From assembly GCA_018268415.1 (NCBI GenBank), contig JAFDWO010000157.1:1-51392 (forward strand): DNA of 51,392 nt, read 5' to 3'. The notes beneath the pieces were generated by a model. That model did not search any database. It saw only the letters and a list, made by a program, of their open reading frames with translations, and was not told where the DNA came from. A program made the translations under genes and the position numbers. Positions 45,556 to 51,392 of this stretch are shown in pieces. Source of the DNA: Actinomycetota bacterium. GTDB taxonomy: Bacteria > Actinomycetota > Thermoleophilia > Solirubrobacterales > 70-9. Each line of letters opens with the position of its first letter. Positions within the stretch are counted from its first letter, which is position 1.

Positions 45556-45996
45556 ATGGCGATCAAGACCGATGCGGTCGGTAAGTCGTGGCCGTCGACG
45601 ACGTACCAGGTGGGCCGCGAGAAGATCAAGGAGTACGCGACGGTGCTCGGGATCGAGAACCCGGTCCACTTCGACGTCGGCGCCGCCCGCGAGGCCGGCT
45701 TCCGTGATGTCGTCGCCCCGCCGATGTTCGCCGTGGTCTACGCGATGCCGTCGCTGGCGCCGGCGATGTTCGATCCCGAGGTCGGGATCAACTTCGCACA
45801 GCTGGTGCACGGCGGCCAGACCTTCGAGTGGGACGAGCCCGCCTGCTCGGGCGACGTGATCACGACGACCGCCACCTGCACCTCGATCGAGGAGAAACTC
45901 GGCAACGGGTTCTACGTCTTCGAGACCACGTCCGTGAACGGGGACGGCGCCGAGGTCGTCCGCGGCACCTGGACCAACATCGTCAGGGGGGTTTGA
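45556..45996 (+). CDS. MaoC-like dehydratase, HadA/HadC-type subunit
   Basis: A 146-residue hot-dog-fold protein of the FAS1-dehydratase N-terminal type (GKSWPSTTYQVGREKIKEYA, VAPPMFAVVYAMPSLAPAMF, LVHGGQTFEWDEPACSGDVI). It resembles the substrate-binding HadA/HadC subunits of actinobacterial (3R)-hydroxyacyl dehydratases and lacks the catalytic hydratase motif. ATG 45556 is preferred over TTG 45547. It is adjacent to and 1 bp from the catalytic-type partner, so a heterodimer is likely. Confidence 0.85.
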   Translation: MAIKTDAVGKSWPSTTYQVGREKIKEYATVLGIENPVHFDVGAAREAGFRDVVAPPMFAVVYAMPSLAPAMFDPEVGINFAQLVHGGQTFEWDEPACSGDVITTTATCTSIEEKLGNGFYVFETTSVNGDGAEVVRGTWTNIVRGV

Positions 45997-45997
45997 G

Positions 45998-46393
45998 ATG
46001 GCCGACTCGAAAGCAGGGGACGCGGTGCCGGAGCTGCGCGTCACTCCCGACAAGTACCTGCCGTACCGCTATGCGGGCGCCTCCGGTGACTTCAACCCGA
46101 TCCACCTGGACGCCGAGTTTGCGAAGTCGGTGGGCCTTCCGAGCAACATCCTCCACGGTCTCTACTCGATGGGCCTGGTTGCCAAAGCGGCTGCGCAGGG
46201 CCTGGCGGGCGGCGACCCGCGGGCGCTGAAGAAGCTGACCGTGCAGTTCCGCGGCATGGGGTTGCCGGAGCAGGAGATCGTCGTCAGCGGCAGCGTCAAG
46301 GAGGTCGAGGGCGACCGGGTGACGGTCGATCTCGAGGCCAAGCAGGGCGATACGCGGATCATCCGCAACGCGCAGGCCGAGCTCGAGCTGTAG
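45998..46393 (+). CDS. MaoC-like dehydratase, HadB-type catalytic subunit
   Basis: A 131-residue hot-dog protein with the hydratase-2 motif YAGASGDFNPIHLD (catalytic Asp31 and His36), then NILHGLYSMGLVAKA. By analogy with mycobacterial HadAB it would dehydrate (3R)-hydroxyacyl thioesters in fatty-acid elongation together with the upstream gene. Whether the carrier is ACP or CoA cannot be read from sequence. Confidence 0.86.
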   Translation: MADSKAGDAVPELRVTPDKYLPYRYAGASGDFNPIHLDAEFAKSVGLPSNILHGLYSMGLVAKAAAQGLAGGDPRALKKLTVQFRGMGLPEQEIVVSGSVKEVEGDRVTVDLEAKQGDTRIIRNAQAELEL

Positions 46394-46396
46394 TGG

Positions 46397-46464
46397 GGCG
46401 GGCCGGGGTGGCCCCTCCGCTCACGAACTGCGGGAGGCTCGCTCAAGGGCCATCCCGGCCCGCC
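46397..46464. terminator. Long inverted repeat between the dehydratase genes and hrcA
   Basis: Arms 46397-46414 and 46447-46464 are 18 bp with one mismatch that would be a G-U pair in RNA, around a 32-nt middle. It starts 4 bp after the dehydratase stop, a terminator-like position, but has no T-tract. It could equally be another member of the palindrome family. Confidence 0.45.
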
Positions 46465-46504
46465 TCGCGAAGGGTCGGCGGCGGCGCGGCCTAACATCTA
46501 GGGG

Positions 46505-47533
46505 ATGCTCACCGAGCGCCAGGAATTGATCTTGCGGCTCGTCGTCGACGCTTATCTCGCGTCGGCGCGGCCCGTGCCGTCAAAAGAGGTGGCTTCGATG
46601 CCGGGGGTGGAGTGGGGGCCATCGACGGTGCGGGCTGAGCTGGCGCTGCTGGAGACGGAGGGCTACCTCACGCATCCGCACACCTCGGCGGGGCGCGTCC
46701 CTACCGACTCGGGGTACCGCCGTTATGTAGACCTGCTGCTCGAATCGGGGGCGGCGCCCGGTGAGGCGCGGGTGGAGCTCGAGCTTTCGCGCCTGCGGCG
46801 CGAGGTCGACGAGGCGATGCGGGAGACGACGGCGGCGCTCGCCCAGGTCACCGACCTGGTGGCGATGGCGACCGCGCCGCAGCTCGCTGCGACCACGACG
46901 ATCCACCGGGTCGAGGTCCTGCGGCTGCAGCCGAACCGCGTCGTGGTGATCGTGATCGCCTCCAGCGGCGACGTCTACCGGCGCGTCTTCGAGTTCGAGC
47001 GCGAGGTCGACACCGGCCTGGTCGAGTGGGCCTCCAGCTACCTGAACGAGCAGCTGAGCGGGCTCGGGCTCGGCGCCCGGATGATCGGGACGCGCCTCGC
47101 CGATCCGAGTCTCGACACGCTCGAGTCGCCGTTCGTCGCCACACTCGCACCCGCCTTCACCGACCTCGAGCCGGAGGGCGCCGCCGACCTCTACATGGAC
47201 GGGGCCGCGCGCCTCCTCTCCGAAGCCCACATCGACGACCTGCCGCGCGCCGACGAGCTGATGCGGGCGCTGGAGCGTCGCGCCGACGTGCTGCAGATGT
47301 TGCGCTCCTCGCTCGCCGAGCGCTCCGTCTTCCTCTGGATCGGCGACGAGAATCCGCAGCCGACCCTGCGGTCGGTCAGCGTCGTCGGTGCCAACTACGG
47401 CCTCGGCCACCGCAACCTCGGCGCGGTCGGCGTGGTCGGCCCGCGGCGGATGGACTATGCGACGGCGATCGCCTCGGTCCGCGTTGCTGCCCGTGAGCTC
47501 TCCCATTACTTCGAGACCGTGTACGACGACTGA
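46505..47533 (+). CDS. hrcA: Heat-inducible transcription repressor HrcA
   Basis: A 342-residue repressor of heat-shock operons. The N-terminal winged helix includes TERQELILRLVVDAYLASAR and GPSTVRAELALLETEGYLTH with the conserved HTSAGRVPTDSGYRRYVD. The GAF-like and insert domains follow, ending GVVGPRRMDYATAIASVR. I see no CIRCE element (TTAGCACTC-N9-GAGTGCTAA) in the 110-bp leader, so autoregulation at this promoter is not evident. dnaJ follows 23 bp downstream; grpE and dnaK are not in the window. Confidence 0.96.
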   Translation: MLTERQELILRLVVDAYLASARPVPSKEVASMPGVEWGPSTVRAELALLETEGYLTHPHTSAGRVPTDSGYRRYVDLLLESGAAPGEARVELELSRLRREVDEAMRETTAALAQVTDLVAMATAPQLAATTTIHRVEVLRLQPNRVVVIVIASSGDVYRRVFEFEREVDTGLVEWASSYLNEQLSGLGLGARMIGTRLADPSLDTLESPFVATLAPAFTDLEPEGAADLYMDGAARLLSEAHIDDLPRADELMRALERRADVLQMLRSSLAERSVFLWIGDENPQPTLRSVSVVGANYGLGHRNLGAVGVVGPRRMDYATAIASVRVAARELSHYFETVYDD

Positions 47534-47556
47534 ACAGTTAGCGAGCTCCCCGACTT

Positions 47557-48672
47557 ATGCCAAGCGATTACTACGAGGTTCTGGGCGTCTCCCGTGACGC
47601 TTCCGAGACCGAGATCAAGAAAGCGTTCCGCGGTCTCGCCCGCGAACTCCACCCCGACGTGACCGGCCACGACCCCGAGGCCGAAGCGCGCTTCAAAGAG
47701 GCGGCCGAGGCCTACGAGGTCCTCTCCGACGCCGAGCGGCGCCGCACCTACGACCAGTACGGAGCCGAGGGGCTGCGCTCCGGCGGCTTCGACCCCGGCG
47801 CCGGCTTCGGCTCGATCGACGACATCTTCCAGTCCCTCTTCGGCCAGGCCTTCGGGGGTGCGTTCGGCGGGGCCGGGGGTCCGGCGCCCGGCGGGGACGT
47901 CCTGGTGGAAACCGAGCTGACGCTTGACGAGGTCGCGACCGGGGTCGAGCGAGAGCTCACCTACGACGCGGTGGTCGTCTGCTCGCATTGTCGGGGCAAC
48001 GGCGCCGAGCCGGGGACGCCGATCGAGACTTGCGACCGGTGCGGCGGCGCCGGTCAGCTGCGCCAGATGTCACGGACGCCGTTCGGCCAGATCGTCCGGG
48101 CCGTCCCCTGTGATGTCTGCAACGGCTCCGGCAAAGTTCCGGAGACGCCGTGTGAGGTCTGCGACGGCAGCGGGCGCGACCGCGGCAGGGTGACGAAGAC
48201 CGTCGAAGTCCCGGCCGGGATCGAGGATGGGCAGCGGTTGCGGGTGGGCGGCCTTGGCCACGCGGGCGACCCCGGGGCGCCCGCCGGCGACCTCTACGTC
48301 CAGGTCGGGGTGGCGCCGGACGGCCGCTTCGAGCGCTCGGGCACCGACCTGGTCAGCGCCGTGCGGATCCCGGCCACCGAGGCGATGCTGGGGACGACGG
48401 TGACCGTGCCGACCCTGGAGGGCGAGCGCGAGATCGAGCTCGAGGCGGGCACCCAGCCCGGCCACGAGGAGACGCTGCGGGGCGCCGGCCTGCCGCGGCT
48501 CGGCGGGCGCAGGCGCGGTGACCAGCGGATCGTGGTCGAGGTCGTCGTCCCGACCAACCTTTCCGAGGAGCAGCGCGAGCTCGCCGAGCGGCTCGACACC
48601 ACGCTCGAGGACGACAACCTCGCGCCGCAGCACGAGGGCCTCTTCGGCCGCTTCCGCAAAGCCTTCCGGTAG
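47557..48672 (+). CDS. dnaJ: Chaperone DnaJ
   Basis: A 371-residue type I J-protein. The J domain has the HPD motif ([10 protein letters not shown]); a G/F-rich stretch follows. Four zinc-finger repeats [24 protein letters not shown] and CEVCDGSG are intact. C-terminal substrate-binding domains follow. It stimulates the DnaK ATPase and delivers clients. The hrcA-dnaJ-prmA order suggests the actinobacterial DnaJ2-type copy rather than the one in a dnaK operon. Confidence 0.97.
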   Translation: MPSDYYEVLGVSRDASETEIKKAFRGLARELHPDVTGHDPEAEARFKEAAEAYEVLSDAERRRTYDQYGAEGLRSGGFDPGAGFGSIDDIFQSLFGQAFGGAFGGAGGPAPGGDVLVETELTLDEVATGVERELTYDAVVVCSHCRGNGAEPGTPIETCDRCGGAGQLRQMSRTPFGQIVRAVPCDVCNGSGKVPETPCEVCDGSGRDRGRVTKTVEVPAGIEDGQRLRVGGLGHAGDPGAPAGDLYVQVGVAPDGRFERSGTDLVSAVRIPATEAMLGTTVTVPTLEGEREIELEAGTQPGHEETLRGAGLPRLGGRRRGDQRIVVEVVVPTNLSEEQRELAERLDTTLEDDNLAPQHEGLFGRFRKAFR

Positions 48673-48680
48673 CCGGCGCC

Positions 48681-49514
48681 GTGATCCGCCTGGCAGTCCG
48701 CTGCGCGCCCGACCAGGCCGACCTGGTCCTCGCCGAGCTGACCGTGCTGGCGCCGAACGGGGTGGAGGAGGAGCGCGGCCCGGGGTACGTCGAGTATGCG
48801 ATCTACGGCGGCGAGGGTGAGCTGCCGGAGCTGGGGGAGGTCGACGCGGTGGTCGGCGGGCGACCGATCGAGGTCAGCTCGACCGAGATCCCCGACGACT
48901 GGGCCGACCGTTGGCGCGATTTCCACAAACCGCTGCTGGTGGGAGGGCGGCTGTGGTTGCGACCGAGCTGGGAGCCCGCGCGGGAGGGGACGATCGACCT
49001 GATCGTCGACCCCGGCCAGGCTTTCGGCACCGGCGCCCACCCGACCACGCGCCTCTGTCTCGAGTACCTACTGGAGCTTGCCGACGACGGCGAGGCCGAC
49101 GGCCCGTTGGCCGACCTCGGTGCGGGCTCGGGAGTGCTGGCGATCGCGGCGGCGAAGCTCGGTTGGTTTCCGGTGACGGGGTACGACCACGAGCCGGCGG
49201 CAATCGAGGCGGCGGCCGCGAACGCGACCGTCAACGGCGTCGAGGTCGACTTCCACCGCCAGAACCTGCGCGAATCCCTGCCGACCCTCGCACCAATCTG
49301 CGTCGCCAACATGACCTCGCCGATCCTGAAGGCGATCGCGGGCCACCTCAGCCGGGACGCCGCGCGGAGGTCTCCCCGCACCCTCGTCCTCTCCGGAATC
49401 CTTCCCAACGAGCTCGACGAAGTGGCCGACACATTCGTGCCCTGTGGCTTCGCCGAGCGAGATCGCCGCCGGATGGGAGATTGGGCCGCGCTTTTGCTCC
49501 GCCGGCCCCGATAG
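48681..49514 (+). CDS. prmA: Ribosomal protein L11 methyltransferase
   Basis: A 277-residue AdoMet-dependent methyltransferase expected to trimethylate L11. The N-terminal L11-recognition domain (about 1-85) precedes PGQAFGTGAHPTTRLCLEYL, the AdoMet motif LADLGAGSGVLAIAAAKLGW and the catalytic-loop VANMTSP. Start GTG 48681, 8 bp after dnaJ. A partner rsmE often follows in other genomes but does not here. Confidence 0.93.
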   Translation: MIRLAVRCAPDQADLVLAELTVLAPNGVEEERGPGYVEYAIYGGEGELPELGEVDAVVGGRPIEVSSTEIPDDWADRWRDFHKPLLVGGRLWLRPSWEPAREGTIDLIVDPGQAFGTGAHPTTRLCLEYLLELADDGEADGPLADLGAGSGVLAIAAAKLGWFPVTGYDHEPAAIEAAAANATVNGVEVDFHRQNLRESLPTLAPICVANMTSPILKAIAGHLSRDAARRSPRTLVLSGILPNELDEVADTFVPCGFAERDRRRMGDWAALLLRRPR

Positions 49515-49525
49515 TGTCTGCCGCG

Positions 49526-50023
49526 ATGCTGGAGTTCGCCGCCATCTACGACGCCGGCTACAAGATCGCCCTGTTCTTCCACGTCATCGCGGTCGTGGTC
49601 GCCCTCGGTCCGACCTTCGGCTACGGCATCTTCTTCTCGGTCCTGCCGAAATATCCGCGCGCCGCGCCGGCGATGATCGAAGGCATGCGTCGCATCGACC
49701 GTTACCTGGTCAACCCCGGCATGGTGATCCTGCTGATCGCCGGGATCGTCGTCATGGCCGACAGCAGCAGCGTCTGGGATGGCGGCAACTTCTTCATCGT
49801 CTGGGGCTTTCTCGCGATCATCGCCCTGTTCGGCGTCCAGCACGGGTTCTTCGCGCCGCAGATGACCCGCCTGCAGGAGATCGCCGAGAAGGACCTTGCC
49901 GCGGGCGACGAGCTCGGCGCCGAGTTCAACGCCACGAGCCAGAAAATCGCCCAGGTCGGCGCGGCGACCGGCATCCTGATCGTGCTGACCGTGTTCTTCA
50001 TGGTCTACAAGCCGTTCATGTGA
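49526..50023 (+). CDS. DUF2269-like integral membrane protein
   Basis: A 165-residue protein with four hydrophobic helices. The first reads YKIALFFHVIAVVVALGPTF, with the His common in the DUF2269/YfiH-like membrane family; NPGMVILLIAGIVVMAD and FFIVWGFLAIIALFGVQHGF follow. Function unknown. ATG 49526 lies 11 bp after prmA; the TGA stop overlaps the murI GTG. Confidence 0.75.
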   Translation: MLEFAAIYDAGYKIALFFHVIAVVVALGPTFGYGIFFSVLPKYPRAAPAMIEGMRRIDRYLVNPGMVILLIAGIVVMADSSSVWDGGNFFIVWGFLAIIALFGVQHGFFAPQMTRLQEIAEKDLAAGDELGAEFNATSQKIAQVGAATGILIVLTVFFMVYKPFM

Positions 50024-50844
50024 TCGACGCCGCGCGGCCGGTCGCGATGTTCGACTCCGGCGTCGGCGGCCTCACCGTTCTGCACGAGTGCCTGGTCGCC
50101 CTGCCGCAGGAGGACTACGTCTACCTCGGCGACACCGCGAAGTTCCCGTACGGGCCGCGTGATCCCGAGGAGTTGCGCGCCCGGATCAGATTGATCACCG
50201 AGAACCTGGTGGAGCGCGGGGTGAAGCTGGTGGTGATCGCCTGCAACACGGCGACGGCGATCGGCGAGGATGTCGTCCGTGAGGTGGCGGCGGCGGCCGG
50301 GGTGGGGGTGGTGCCGGTGGTCGAGCCGCAGGCCGAGATCGCCGCGGCGATCACCGAGAACGCCCGCGTCGGCGTGCTGGCCACCACCAACACGGTGGAG
50401 AGCGGCGCCTACCGGCGGGCGCTGGAAGAGCAGGGCCGCGGCCTCGACGTGATCGAGGTGGCGGCACCGCGCCTCGCGCCCTTCATCCAGGAAGGGTCGC
50501 TCTTCGATGAGGAGACGATGGAGATGGCCCGCGGCTACTGCGCCCCGCTGCGCGACGCGGGCGTGGACACCCTGATCCTCGGTTGCACGCACTACCCGCT
50601 GGTGGCGCCGATGCTGCAGCGGATCCTCGGCCGCAACGTGCGGCTGGTGAGCGGCGGCCACGCCGTCGCCGCGGCGGTGCAACGGACGCTGGAGCGTGCG
50701 GGCCTTGCTCAAGACCGCGACGAGGAGGGCGACTATGAGTTCTTCTGCACCGGCCCGGTCTCCTCGTTCGGCGAAGTTGCGACCCGCTTCCTCCAGATGC
50801 CCCTCGGCGAGGTCCGCCGGGTCGAGTTCCCCGTTCCGGCGTAG
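50020..50844 (+). CDS. murI: Glutamate racemase
   Basis: A 274-residue cofactor-independent racemase supplying D-glutamate for peptidoglycan. The N-terminus MFDSGVGGLTVLHE and YLGDTAKFPYGPRDPEEL are classical. The two catalytic cysteines are Cys75 in ACNTATA and Cys189 in GCTHYPL. GTG 50020 overlaps the previous stop by 4 bp. Repeat region C begins after its stop. Confidence 0.96.
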   Translation: MIDAARPVAMFDSGVGGLTVLHECLVALPQEDYVYLGDTAKFPYGPRDPEELRARIRLITENLVERGVKLVVIACNTATAIGEDVVREVAAAAGVGVVPVVEPQAEIAAAITENARVGVLATTNTVESGAYRRALEEQGRGLDVIEVAAPRLAPFIQEGSLFDEETMEMARGYCAPLRDAGVDTLILGCTHYPLVAPMLQRILGRNVRLVSGGHAVAAAVQRTLERAGLAQDRDEEGDYEFFCTGPVSSFGEVATRFLQMPLGEVRRVEFPVPA

Positions 50845-50933
50845 ATGATTGATTCCACGGGTAGGGCGAAGGCCCGGGGTGGCGTGCGGGGGTGGGTGTC
50901 ACCCGGCCGCGATGACCTGACCGCCCCCTCCCA

Positions 50934-50978
50934 CCAGCTGTTCCTTTTGCCCGTCAGACCGGCAAAAGGAACAGCTGG
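50934..50978 (+). repeat. 18-bp perfect hairpin after murI
   Basis: Arms 50934-50951 and 50961-50978 are perfectly complementary with a 9-nt loop CGTCAGACC. It lies 90 bp after the murI stop. The TTCCTTTTGCC arm has no T-tract after the stem. Stem sequence is unrelated to the other hairpins. Confidence 0.8.
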
Positions 50979-51392
50979 GCGAGGCGGGTACTGCGAGATG
51001 GACCGCCGTTGTTCGCAGCCCCGGCGACCGGCCGAGGTGTGGTGCGGCCCCGGCCATTGCGGTCGTCCGGGGTGCGGTGCGACCCCGGGCCCGCGCGGCC
51101 GTCCGAGTTGCGGCGCGACCTTGGGCGGGGCGCCCGTCTGAGTTGCGGCGCTCCCGAGATGGCGGCGCGACCCCCGGCCGGTGCGGCCGTCCGAGATGCG
51201 TCCCGACCCGCGGCCTCCCCGCCCGTCCGAGATGCCGCGCTCCCGGCCGCCACACCCGTCCGAGATGCGTCCCGGGCGCCTCATGGCGCTCCTGGCAGGC
51301 TGTGAGCGCCATGAGGCGCCCGGGACGGGAGGGGGTCATGGGTGAGACGACACGGGGACGTCACGAGGTCGGACTTCCGTGACGGGTATGCC
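50979..51392. repeat. Repeat region C, start of another composite element
   Basis: Non-coding. The ladder core recurs at about 51099, 51133, 51152 (partial), 51186, 51222 and 51255, mostly 33-36 bp apart, again ending at a 60-nt hairpin (51268-51327). After it come GGAGGGGGTC and GTCGGACTTCCGTGACGGG (about 51368-51387), as in region A. The window ends where module II would begin. Confidence 0.85.
51268..51327 (+). repeat. 60-nt perfect hairpin, region C
   Basis: Arms 51268-51291 and 51304-51327 pair over 24 bp around the loop CTGGCAGGCTGT. It is identical over all 60 nt to 7639-7698, 43.6 kb away. Confidence 0.9.

Overview
This window is chromosomal DNA of a very GC-rich bacterium, most likely an actinobacterium of the Thermoleophilia (Solirubrobacterales) type. 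The basis is gene content and order plus protein character: mreB-mreC-mreD-mrdA-rodA, RNase E/G-rplU-rpmA-obg-proB-proA-nadD-rsfS, comEA-comEC-holA with divergent rpsT and murJ, and lepA ... hrcA-dnaJ-prmA. Lineage is inferred from reading, not from a search. Almost all of the window is core genome. I see no phage, transposase, integrase or CRISPR array.

Layout. 0.2-2.1 kb: a GH15 glucoamylase/trehalase on the minus strand. 2.1-7.3 kb: ctaG, a membrane-fused spermidine-synthase-like gene, a small ORF, tig, clpP and an M23 peptidase. 7.3-8.6 kb: a 1.27 kb non-coding, repeat-built region (region A). 8.6-11.2 kb: a small membrane protein, a GNAT acetyltransferase (minus), clpX (apparent CTG start) and a RidA-like protein (minus). 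11.2-11.7 kb: a decayed ArsR-family regulator. 11.7-17.5 kb: valS, folC, a 39-residue membrane peptide, a zinc-ribbon membrane protein, ndk and maf. 17.6-27.2 kb: the cell-shape cluster followed by RNase E/G, L21, L27 and Obg. 27.2-27.9 kb: repeat region B. 27.9-32.4 kb: proB, proA, nadD, rsfS and a coiled-coil protein. 32.46 kb: tRNA-Ala(GGC). 32.6-43.6 kb: leuS, cupin, comEA, comEC, holA, rpsT (minus), murJ and a large GT-C-like membrane protein. 43.7-50.8 kb: lepA, two MaoC-type dehydratase genes, hrcA, dnaJ, prmA, a DUF2269-like membrane protein and murI. 50.8 kb to the end: repeat region C.

The genes fall into a few working groups: protein quality control (trigger factor, ClpP, ClpX, DnaJ, HrcA), wall elongation and precursor supply (MreBCD, PBP2, RodA, MurJ, MurI, M23 peptidase), translation and ribosome assembly (ValS, LeuS, tRNA-Ala, L21, L27, S20, Obg, RsfS, LepA, PrmA), DNA uptake and replication (ComEA, ComEC, HolA), and proline, NAD and folate synthesis.

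The most unusual feature is a family of structured non-coding repeats. Regions A and B are copies of one composite element in opposite orientation, with modules in the same order: a ladder of CCGTCCGAGATGC repeats about 34 bp apart; a long hairpin; a hairpin whose centre differs between copies but which is flanked by conserved inverted 26-bp motifs; and an array of GGGCGACAGCTT repeats. Region C begins with the same ladder and an identical 60-nt hairpin. A relative of one palindrome sits in frame inside comEC, and four unrelated long palindromes sit in frame in the GT-C-like gene. I found no gene in the window that could mobilise them; whether they are mobile repeats, structured RNAs or recombination sites is open.
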